Origin: Streptomyces flavofungini | GTDB lineage: Bacteria; Actinomycetota; Actinomycetes; Streptomycetales; Streptomycetaceae | Assembly (NCBI RefSeq): GCF_030388665.1 | Contig: NZ_CP128846.1 | Coordinates: 5,716,501 to 5,780,500 of the forward strand | Direction: 5' to 3' | Length of the DNA stretch: 64,000 bases | Shown here: positions 24,189 through 31,714 of the stretch, in pieces | Position numbering within the stretch: the stretch's first letter is position 1 | How the letters are laid out: the number at the start of each line of letters is the position of its first letter | Position numbers and translations under genes: made by a program | Notes under the pieces: model-generated | Databases searched by the model: none | What the model saw: only the letters and a program-made list of their open reading frames with translations | Told to the model about the DNA's origin: nothing

Positions 24189-25880
24189 TCATGGAGTGCC
24201 GGGCGAAGTGTCGGAGTGGGCGCCGGAGGGGGCGTGGGACGGGGTGCCGGAGGGAGCGCCGGAGGGAGCGCCGGACGGGGTCCCGGCGCCGCCCGCACGC
24301 GGGGACGCGCCGCCCACCCGCGCGAGGATCTCGCCCGTCTGCGCGCTCCACGCCACCACCACCGCCTCCGGCGGCAGCGGCTGCTGCGGGGCCACCAGGA
24401 GCCAGCGCACGTGGTGGCGCCGGACGATCGCGGCCCGCTCGTCGGCCGGGGTGGCGGGGTCGAGGTAGGCGCGCACCTCCCTCAGGCGCTCGTTGCGCGC
24501 GGACTCCGCGAGCGAGGCGTCCGGCCAGGCGGGCGCGACCAGGTTGACGCCGAACGCCGGGATCGAGCGCATCGGACGGTAGCCGTCGGTCAGGACGACG
24601 TCGCCGCGCTTCATGTGGGCCGCAGCCCAGGCGTAGCTCGGCCAGCGCGGCGGCTGGTCGAAGCCGATCGGGTCGAGGGTGCGGGGCACCACGGCGCCCG
24701 CCTGGATCTGGACGAAGCCGACGAACGCGCCGAGCGCGGTGGCCCCGGCGAGGGCGGCGCGGCGGTTGCCCCAGGTGCGGGGCGCCGTCAGCTCGATGGC
24801 GAGGGCGAACTGGAGCGGGACGAGGGTGAGGCCGAGGATTCTGCCGTACGTGTAGTGGCCGCTGAGCCAGCCGTAGCCGACGACCGCGCAGTCCAGGGCG
24901 AACATCAGGACCAGCGGGTCCGTGCGGCTCCGCCGCCAGCGCAGGAACAGGGCCGGCAGGCCGAGGGCGGCGAGCCAGAAGCGCTGCGGCATGTCCGTGT
25001 AGAGCTGGCGGTGGATCCAGTCGACGCTCTCGTCCCCGACCAGCGTGAGCGGGTTGAAGTACGGCCAGGTGGTGGCCACCGCGAGGGCCGTGAGCCCGGT
25101 GAGCACCCACCGCAGCGGCGACCGCAGGCGCGGCAGCGCGAACGCCGTCACCCCGATCACCGCCGCCACCGAGGTGATCGGGTGGATCAGCAGGATCAGC
25201 CCGCACAGGGCGCCGAGCCCCGCGTACGGCCACCACCCGCGGGGCGCCCCCGCCAGCGAACCCGCCCACGCCCAGGCCCAGAACATCAGCGCGATGCCGA
25301 ACGTCGACGGATAGCCGAGGTTGCCCGTCATCGACATCAGGCCCAGGTAGCCGCTCCACCACGCCATCCGCGTGCCCCACAGCAGGACCATCGCGAACAG
25401 GGCGAGGACGGGGGCCCAGGGCCGGGGCGTGAGGACGCGCACGAAGCGGGCGATGCCGGTGAGCAGGACGAGGAGGTTCAGCGGCCCGGAGAGCTTGACG
25501 ACCTGCCAGCCCGCGAGCCCGGTCGCCTCGGCGAACAGCGCCTGGGCGACGGCGTACGGCGAGTAGTACGCGCTGCCCTCGCCCGGCAGGTCGGCCATGG
25601 GGTGCCGGGGGTGCAGCAGGTCGTCCTTGAGGCGTTCGACGACGGCCGCGTGCTGGCCGAAGTCGCAGCAGATCGGCACCCGCCAGTACGCGAGCGACAT
25701 CACCAGCCAGAACAGCCCGCCGACGACCAGGTAGGGGCTCGGGTGCCAGCGGATCCCGAAGCCCGTGGCACTCGCGCCGAGCCGGGCGCGCCGCCGCTGC
25801 CACGTCGTCACCGCGGGGGGCGCCGCCGTGGACTCGGCGGCCGGCGCGGTCGTCGTCCCCGAAGTGCCCGCCGCCGTCAT
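24189..25880 (-). CDS. GT-C-like polytopic membrane protein, paralogue of the 2499-4043 product
   Basis: 563 residues with about ten membrane spans. The first extracytoplasmic loop reads CDFGQHAAVVERL, then DLLHPRHPMAD and SAYYSPYAVAQ, matching the loop of the 2499-4043 product. Both also share GYPSTFG(I/L) and LSGHY(T/A)(Y/W)GR(I/V)L. A soluble C-terminal part ends in a low-complexity tail of Gly/Ala/Pro/Ser repeats (residues about 520-563). The ATG at 25880 overlaps the upstream GT2-TagF gene (ATGA). It probably transfers a sugar from polyprenyl phosphate to the exported polymer outside the membrane. The reaction is inferred from fold and context only. Confidence 0.75.
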   Translation of the reverse strand: MTAAGTSGTTTAPAAESTAAPPAVTTWQRRRARLGASATGFGIRWHPSPYLVVGGLFWLVMSLAYWRVPICCDFGQHAAVVERLKDDLLHPRHPMADLPGEGSAYYSPYAVAQALFAEATGLAGWQVVKLSGPLNLLVLLTGIARFVRVLTPRPWAPVLALFAMVLLWGTRMAWWSGYLGLMSMTGNLGYPSTFGIALMFWAWAWAGSLAGAPRGWWPYAGLGALCGLILLIHPITSVAAVIGVTAFALPRLRSPLRWVLTGLTALAVATTWPYFNPLTLVGDESVDWIHRQLYTDMPQRFWLAALGLPALFLRWRRSRTDPLVLMFALDCAVVGYGWLSGHYTYGRILGLTLVPLQFALAIELTAPRTWGNRRAALAGATALGAFVGFVQIQAGAVVPRTLDPIGFDQPPRWPSYAWAAAHMKRGDVVLTDGYRPMRSIPAFGVNLVAPAWPDASLAESARNERLREVRAYLDPATPADERAAIVRRHHVRWLLVAPQQPLPPEAVVVAWSAQTGEILARVGGASPRAGGAGTPSGAPSGAPSGTPSHAPSGAHSDTSPGTP

Positions 25881-28800
25881 CGCATCAGCCTGTCCGCGAC
25901 GCGCTCCGCCGCCCTGCCGTCGTCGAGGTCGCAGTACGCCTCGCGGAACGCCGCGTACGCCTTGCGGTGCCGGGCGGACACGGAGTCGAGGTCGCGCAGG
26001 GCGTCGACGACCTCGCGGGTGGAGGCGAGCAGCGGGCCCGGCGCGCGGGACTCGAAGTCGAGGTAGAAGCCGCGCACGGTGTCGCGGTAGTGCTCCAGGT
26101 CGTAGGCGTGGAAGAGCATCGGGCGCCCTGTGTGCGCGAAGTCGAACATCAGGGACGAGTAGTCGGTGATCAACACGTCGGCGACCAGGAGGAGTTCGGC
26201 GGTGCGCGGGTGTCCCGAGACGTCGCGGACGAAGGGGGCGCGGGCGCCGGGGAGCCGCCCGGAGGTCAGCGGGTGCTTGCGCACGAGCAGCACGTGGTCG
26301 TCGCCGAGCACGTCCTCGGCGACGCGCAGGTCGAGGGCCGGGTCGTAGCGGAAGCGGCCGGGGCCGAAGCCGAGGTGGTCGCGGTAGGTCGGGGCGTACA
26401 GGACGATCCGCTTGTCCGGGGAGAGGCCCAGTTCGCGCCGGACGCGTTCGGTGACCTTGTGGCGGTCGTCGGCGAACAGCACGTCGTTGTGCGGCGATCC
26501 GGCCTCCAGGACCTCGCCGTCGTAGGTGAGGGCGCGGCCCAGGTGCGGCGTGGCGAAGCCGCTGGGGGAGACCAGGACGTTCCACTGCGCGGCGAGCCGG
26601 GGCAGCAGGTCGAGGTGGCCGTGGTCGGCGTACAGGGTGTCCGTGAGGTCGGTGCCGATGCGCTTGAGGGGCGTGCCGTGCCAGGTCTGGACGACCGTCT
26701 GGCCCTCCCGGCGCGCGAAGAAGTCCGGCAGATGGCCGGCGGTGACGATGCGACGGCAGCGGGCGAGCGCCCCGTACCACTCGGCGCTGTGCTCCTCCAC
26801 GCCGCGCGCGCCCGCGGGGACCCGCGTCTGCTGGTCGTGCGTGACCCACAGGTGCTCGACGTCGGCGCCGCGCCGCACCAGCTCCTCGTGGACGGCGCGC
26901 GGCGAGTCGCCGTCGAAGTACAGGACGGCGTCGCGCAGGCTCTTGACCCGCTCTCTCGGGTAGTGCTCGGTGCGCAGCCGGTGGCGCCGGTACGCGCCGC
27001 GCTCGGTGGCCGCGAGCACCGAACCGGCGTCGATCACCAGCCGGTCCCCGAACCGCCGGTCGGCCGTGAACCGGCGCCCCTGGACCACCCGGTGGTCCGG
27101 CATCCCCGCCCCCACCGACGTCAGCACCCGCACCGGCACGCCCGCCCCGCCGTGCCCCACCTCCCGCAGGAACGCGTACCACCGCCCCTCCCGGAGCACC
27201 CCGCCCCCGGGCGCGACCCGGGCCCGGAACCGCCCGCCGACCAGCTCCACCGGCACGCTCACCTCATCGTCGCGGCCGCTGTGCCGCAGCACGAGTTCGG
27301 CCGTCGGCCAGCTCGCGGCGGCGGCCGTGCCCTCGACGGCGAGCGTGCCGTCGTCGGCCCAGTCGACGCGGTCCGCGACGGGGCGCCGGGTCAGCTCCAC
27401 GACGAGGCCGCCGCGGTCGTCGGCGGTGGCGCACAGCTCCCGTCCTGGGCGGGTGGCGTAGCGGCCGGGGGGCAGGTCGAGGGCGGCCGCGAGGGGGACC
27501 GTGGTGCCGTCGGCCCGTTCGAGGGCGGCCGTCCAGCGGTCGCCGTGCGGCGGCTCGACCTGGGCGGGCGCCAGGTGCGGTGCGGGCGGCACGTCCTCCA
27601 GGTCGGCGAGGCGCACCCGGGCCTCGAAGCGGTCGTCGACGAGGGCGAGGGGGTAGCTGTGGGCGGCGCCCGCGCCGGGGCGGGTCAGGCGCAGCGCCCT
27701 GGGCCCGGGGGCGCCCGCGGCGGCGGGGGTGAGGGTGCCGGTGAGGATCACGTCGGTGCCGTCGGCGCGGTGGCCGTCCACCCGCGCCGCGTACTCCTGG
27801 ACGCGCAGGACGAGCCGCCCCTTGCTGAAGCCGAGGACCAGGCGGAGCCCGTCGCCGAGGTCGCGGGTCAGGGACTGGGTGCGGGGGCCGTCCGCGGCGC
27901 GCACGGCGGCGCGGCGCACGGTGCCGTGGCCCGCGACGACCACGCCGAGCAGCCAGTTCCCCGGCTGCCAGCGGCCGCCGCTGCGGAGCTGCTCGGGGTC
28001 GACGGTCATCTCGAAGCCCGACAGGTCGTAGCAGTGCAGCCGCTGTCCGGAGTGCTCGGTGGCCTCGGGCGCGGGCACGGTCCGCGTCGGCACCCGCTTG
28101 AACCGGCCCCTGCTGCGCGCCGACTTGAGCAGCCCCGCCTTCACCGACTGCGCGGGCCGCGCCGCCTCCAGGTTGCGCACATAGGCGTGGCCGCGGATCA
28201 GCAGCCGCCCCCGCTCGTCCCAGCTCGCCTCGTCGAGCCTGGCCACGGCGGGCAGTTCGCTCCGGTCGAGCCGGGTCAGCTCGCGCGGGAGCCGGTCGAC
28301 GCCCGAGTAGGCCGCGTACCGGCGCAGGGAGCCGCGCACCTCGAACGCCCCCTTGCCGCCCCGCCGTTCACGGTCGAGCAGCTCGATCAGCTCGACCGTG
28401 CGCCGCTCCCGCACCAGGTGCCACTTCACCCGCAGGTCCACCGGCAGCTGCCGCAGGATCTCCGGGTCGGCGGCGCGCAGGAACTCGGCGGTGTCCGCGA
28501 GGAACGCCGACCGGTACTCGGGCCCGCCCATCGGCAGACCCTCCAGGAAGTACACGAAGTCGTCGCGCAGACAGGAGGCGTCGTAGACGGACTTCAGCTC
28601 CGGCGCGTGCTCGGCGAGGAAGCCGCTGACGTGCGCGCAGGCCGCGACGCGGTCGCGCACGCCCTTGACGTCGGTGCGCCGCCGCGTGATGGAGCCCTCG
28701 CGCACCCGCCAGTAGTAGACGTGGTCGCTGAGCACGTCCACGGAGGAGGCGAGGAAGTGCGCCGGGATCATCACCGGGGTGTCCTCGTACAGCCTGCCCT

Positions 28801-29380
28801 CGGGGAAGAGGAAGCCGTGCCGGTCCCAGAAGGAGCGCCGGAAGACCTTGTTCCAGGCGACCCGGTCGGCGAGCAGCGCCAGATCGCGGGAGATGTGGGT
28901 GCGGGTGCGCGGCGCGGTGAGCCACTGGTACTGCCAGGCCTGGGAGCGGCCGCGCTCGGTCAGGCGCCACACGTTGCCGCTGGCGAAGTCGGAGCCGCTC
29001 GCGTCCAGGCTCGCGATCATGCGGGCGTACGCGTCGTGCGGCACGATGTCGTCGCTGTCCACGAACGTCAGGTACTCGGCGGCCGGATTCGCGTGCCGCA
29101 CCCCGGTGTTGCGGGCCGCGCTCAGGCCCGCGTTCGGCTGGCGGACGTACACGAAGCGCGGGTCGCGGGCGGCGAAGGCGCGGGCGATGCGGGGGCTGGC
29201 GTCGGTGGAGCCGTCGTCGACGAGGACGACTTCGAGCCCGCCGGCACCGCCGCCCCCGCCGCTGCCCGTATCCGCTCCGGCACCCCCGTCAAGGGTCTGC
29301 CGGGCGATCGACTCCAGGCACTCCTCAAGGAACTCCTCGACGTTGTAGATGGGCACGACGACGCTGAGTCGGGGCTGCAC
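25877..29380 (-). CDS. Bifunctional GT2 - TagF-like glycosyl/polyol-phosphate transferase
   Basis: 1167 residues. The N-terminal GT2 domain (about 5-330) has an intact LSVVVPIYNVEEF, VLVDDGSTDASP, AGLSAARNTG and LTFVDSDDIV. A beta-rich middle (about 350-770) follows. The C-terminal TagF-type domain (about 800-1165) has TWHGTPLKRIG (about 897), IVLYAPTYRDH, KHPLT and LITDYSSLMFDF. In the second nucleotide-binding motif the usual PRND is SPHND. The GTG start at 29380 has GAAAGG about ten bases upstream. It heads a probable operon with the GT-C-like and GT2 genes. A dual-domain protein of this kind would add both a sugar and a phosphodiester-linked unit to a teichoic-acid-like chain. Confidence 0.88.
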   Translation of the reverse strand: MQPRLSVVVPIYNVEEFLEECLESIARQTLDGGAGADTGSGGGGGAGGLEVVLVDDGSTDASPRIARAFAARDPRFVYVRQPNAGLSAARNTGVRHANPAAEYLTFVDSDDIVPHDAYARMIASLDASGSDFASGNVWRLTERGRSQAWQYQWLTAPRTRTHISRDLALLADRVAWNKVFRRSFWDRHGFLFPEGRLYEDTPVMIPAHFLASSVDVLSDHVYYWRVREGSITRRRTDVKGVRDRVAACAHVSGFLAEHAPELKSVYDASCLRDDFVYFLEGLPMGGPEYRSAFLADTAEFLRAADPEILRQLPVDLRVKWHLVRERRTVELIELLDRERRGGKGAFEVRGSLRRYAAYSGVDRLPRELTRLDRSELPAVARLDEASWDERGRLLIRGHAYVRNLEAARPAQSVKAGLLKSARSRGRFKRVPTRTVPAPEATEHSGQRLHCYDLSGFEMTVDPEQLRSGGRWQPGNWLLGVVVAGHGTVRRAAVRAADGPRTQSLTRDLGDGLRLVLGFSKGRLVLRVQEYAARVDGHRADGTDVILTGTLTPAAAGAPGPRALRLTRPGAGAAHSYPLALVDDRFEARVRLADLEDVPPAPHLAPAQVEPPHGDRWTAALERADGTTVPLAAALDLPPGRYATRPGRELCATADDRGGLVVELTRRPVADRVDWADDGTLAVEGTAAAASWPTAELVLRHSGRDDEVSVPVELVGGRFRARVAPGGGVLREGRWYAFLREVGHGGAGVPVRVLTSVGAGMPDHRVVQGRRFTADRRFGDRLVIDAGSVLAATERGAYRRHRLRTEHYPRERVKSLRDAVLYFDGDSPRAVHEELVRRGADVEHLWVTHDQQTRVPAGARGVEEHSAEWYGALARCRRIVTAGHLPDFFARREGQTVVQTWHGTPLKRIGTDLTDTLYADHGHLDLLPRLAAQWNVLVSPSGFATPHLGRALTYDGEVLEAGSPHNDVLFADDRHKVTERVRRELGLSPDKRIVLYAPTYRDHLGFGPGRFRYDPALDLRVAEDVLGDDHVLLVRKHPLTSGRLPGARAPFVRDVSGHPRTAELLLVADVLITDYSSLMFDFAHTGRPMLFHAYDLEHYRDTVRGFYLDFESRAPGPLLASTREVVDALRDLDSVSARHRKAYAAFREAYCDLDDGRAAERVADRLMR

Positions 29381-29521
29381 GGCGAGCGGCCTTTCGTAGA
29401 AGTCGGCTTGCGATACGACCTAGTACGGGCGTATTCACCCTTTTTGCCCGTGCCGATCAACTTCTTTGCCGCCGCTCACCCCAACGAGGTTCGCGATCAC
29501 CCCATCGAGTGAGGCGCGGTC

Positions 29522-29551
29522 TTCGACAGAGCGTGTACGCGTGACTACGGT
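29522..29551 (+). promoter_or_regulatory. Probable promoter of the 29560 gene (leaderless transcript)
   Basis: TTCGAC (29522-29527) and TACGGT (29546-29551) are 18 bases apart. The ATG at 29560 is eight bases after the -10, so transcription would begin at or next to the start codon. No ribosome binding site is visible. Confidence 0.5.
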
Positions 29552-29559
29552 CGGTGTCC

Positions 29560-31665
29560 ATGCCGCGCTTCTCAGTCGTCGTGCCCGCCCACCGCGTCCA
29601 GGGATACCTGCGGGAATGCCTGGAGTCCGTCCTCGATCAGTCCTTCGGCGACCTCGAACTCCTCGTCGTCGACGACGCCTCGCCGGACGCCTGCGCCGCG
29701 ATCGTGGCGGAGTATGCGCAGCGCGATCCGCGCGCGCAACTGGTCCGGCTCGCCCGGCGGCAGGGCGCCGGGCCCGCCCGCGACGCCGGGGCGGCCCGTG
29801 CCACCGGCGACTGGCTGCTGTTCCTCGACGGCGACGACGTGCTGCTCCCGGGTGCCCTCGCGGCGCTCGACCGCGAGATCGCGCGGGCCGACGAAGAGGC
29901 CGCGGAGGGGCCCGGGGGCCTGGACGTGCTGATCTTCGCGCATGACCGCACCGACTGGTGGGAGACCGTGCGCAGACCGGCGGGCGAGGACGTCACGGGG
30001 GACCCCGTCGCCGTCACCGTCGCCGCCTGGAACCGCGTCTTCAGGCGGTCCTTCTGGTCCGCCCGCGGCCTCACCTTCTCCCGGGGCGCGTACGAGGACG
30101 TGGTGCCCGTGCACCGGGCGACGCTGGCCGCGGGCGACCGCGTCGGCGCGCTCGACCGGGTGTGCGTGCGCTGGCGGGAGCGGCGCGGCGGCAGCTTCGC
30201 GAAGTCGCCGGGACGCGAGCACTTCGCGGTCATCGGGCGCTACGAGGAACTGTTCACGGACGGCACCGGGGCCACGGACCGCCTGTTCCTGCGTGCCGTC
30301 GACCACCTCCTGGCCGTCCTCGACGACCCGGGCCGGATCGCGCCGGGCGACCGCTCTGCGTACTTCAGGGCGGCGGCGGGCATGCTGCGCGCCCACTGCC
30401 CCGCCGCACCACTGCCCTTGACGGAGCGTCAGCGGGCCTTGGTGTCCGGCTCGTACGCCTCCTACCGGGCCCTGTCCCGTGCGGGCGGCCGGATGAAGTC
30501 CGTCCGCGCGGCCGTCACCCGCCGCAAGAAGTCCGTCCGCGCCAGAGCCATGCGCGTCACCTACCGCGCCGACCTGCGCCGCTCCCTCGACCCGAACCTG
30601 GCCGTCTACGGCGCCTACTGGAACCGCGGCGTCAGCTGCAACCCGGCCGCGATCCACGCCAAGGCCCGCGAACTCGCCCCGCACATCCGGGGCGTGTGGG
30701 TGGTGTCGAGCCGCCACAAGCACCGCGTGCCGCCCGGCGTCGAGTACGTCATCGAGGGCTCCCGGGCCTACTGGCGGGCGATGGCCCGCGCCACCTACCT
30801 CGTCAACAACTCCTCCTTCCCCGGCGGCTTCACCAAGCGCCCCGGCCAGGTCTACCTCCAGACCCACCACGGCACCCCCCTGAAGAAGATGGGGCTCGAC
30901 CAGCGCCGCTACCCCGCGGGCACGCATGGCATCAGCTTCCAGAAGGTCCTCGACCACACCGACCAGTGGGACTACAGCCTGTCCGCCAACCCGCACTCCA
31001 CGGAGGTGTGGGAGCGCGTCTACCCGGCCGCGTACCAGGCCCTCGAAGCGGGCTACCCCCGCAACGACGTGTACTTCACGACCGGCCCCGACGACATCGC
31101 CCGGATCCGCGAGGGCCTCGGCGTGCGCACGGACCAGCGGGCCCTCCTCTACGCCCCCACCCACCGCGACTACCAGAAGGGCTTTCTGCCCCGTCTGGAC
31201 CTGGAGCGGTTCGCCACGGCGCTCGGCCCCTCCTGGGTCGTCCTCGTCCGCGCGCACTACTTCTACGGCGCCGACGCGGGCCTCGCCGCCCACCCCGGCG
31301 TGCTCGACGTCACCGGGCACGCGCGCGTGGAGGACCTGTGCCTGGCCGCCGACGCCCTGGTCACGGACTACTCGTCGCTGATGTTCGACTACGCCTGCCT
31401 GGACCGCCCCATCGTCAGCTACGCCCCCGACTGGCAGGCCTACCGCCTCGCCCGCGGCACCTACTTCGACCTCCTCTCGGGCCGCCCCGGCGAGACCCCC
31501 GGCGCCCTCGCGACCACCGAGGACGAGCTGACCGCGCTGTTCCGGGACGGCGGCTGGGACACGGCGGCGACGACGGGGCTGCGCAAGGCGTTCCGGGAGC
31601 GGTTCTGCCCCTACGACGATGGGGGCGCCGCCGAGCGGGTGGTGCGGCGGGTGTTCCTGTCCTGA
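29560..31665 (+). CDS. Bifunctional GT2 - TagF-like transferase
   Basis: 701 residues from ATG 29560 (GTG 29554 is an in-frame alternative). The GT2 domain (1-220) has FSVVVPAHRVQGYL, VVDDASPDAC and LLFLDGDDVLL intact. The TagF-type domain (about 330-700) has LQTHHGTPLKKMGLD (about 433), AGYPRNDVYF, LLYAPTHRDYQ and LVTDYSSLMFDY. Domain order and length match the protein encoded at 8279-10591, whose GT2 part is degenerate. It is the only + strand glycan gene in this part of the locus and faces the Stealth gene. It is likely to work on the inner membrane face in polymer assembly. Confidence 0.88.
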   Translation: MPRFSVVVPAHRVQGYLRECLESVLDQSFGDLELLVVDDASPDACAAIVAEYAQRDPRAQLVRLARRQGAGPARDAGAARATGDWLLFLDGDDVLLPGALAALDREIARADEEAAEGPGGLDVLIFAHDRTDWWETVRRPAGEDVTGDPVAVTVAAWNRVFRRSFWSARGLTFSRGAYEDVVPVHRATLAAGDRVGALDRVCVRWRERRGGSFAKSPGREHFAVIGRYEELFTDGTGATDRLFLRAVDHLLAVLDDPGRIAPGDRSAYFRAAAGMLRAHCPAAPLPLTERQRALVSGSYASYRALSRAGGRMKSVRAAVTRRKKSVRARAMRVTYRADLRRSLDPNLAVYGAYWNRGVSCNPAAIHAKARELAPHIRGVWVVSSRHKHRVPPGVEYVIEGSRAYWRAMARATYLVNNSSFPGGFTKRPGQVYLQTHHGTPLKKMGLDQRRYPAGTHGISFQKVLDHTDQWDYSLSANPHSTEVWERVYPAAYQALEAGYPRNDVYFTTGPDDIARIREGLGVRTDQRALLYAPTHRDYQKGFLPRLDLERFATALGPSWVVLVRAHYFYGADAGLAAHPGVLDVTGHARVEDLCLAADALVTDYSSLMFDYACLDRPIVSYAPDWQAYRLARGTYFDLLSGRPGETPGALATTEDELTALFRDGGWDTAATTGLRKAFRERFCPYDDGGAAERVVRRVFLS

Positions 31666-31682
31666 GGCGGCGCGCCGCCGTC

Positions 31683-31703
31683 CGGGCCGGTGACCGGCCC
31701 GGG
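31683..31703. terminator. Hairpin between converging TagF-like and Stealth genes
   Basis: ccgggccgg (31683-31691) and ccggcccgg (31695-31703) form a 9-bp stem around tga. Next to it is the palindrome ggcggcgcgccgcc (31667-31680). Either could end transcripts from both sides. Confidence 0.6.
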
Positions 31704-31714
31704 CGACGACCCGC

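Noticed and set aside
25967..29512. 1181-codon open frame opposite the GT2-TagF fusion
   Set aside because: Antisense shadow. The - strand has intact glycosyltransferase and TagF motifs and a proper start.
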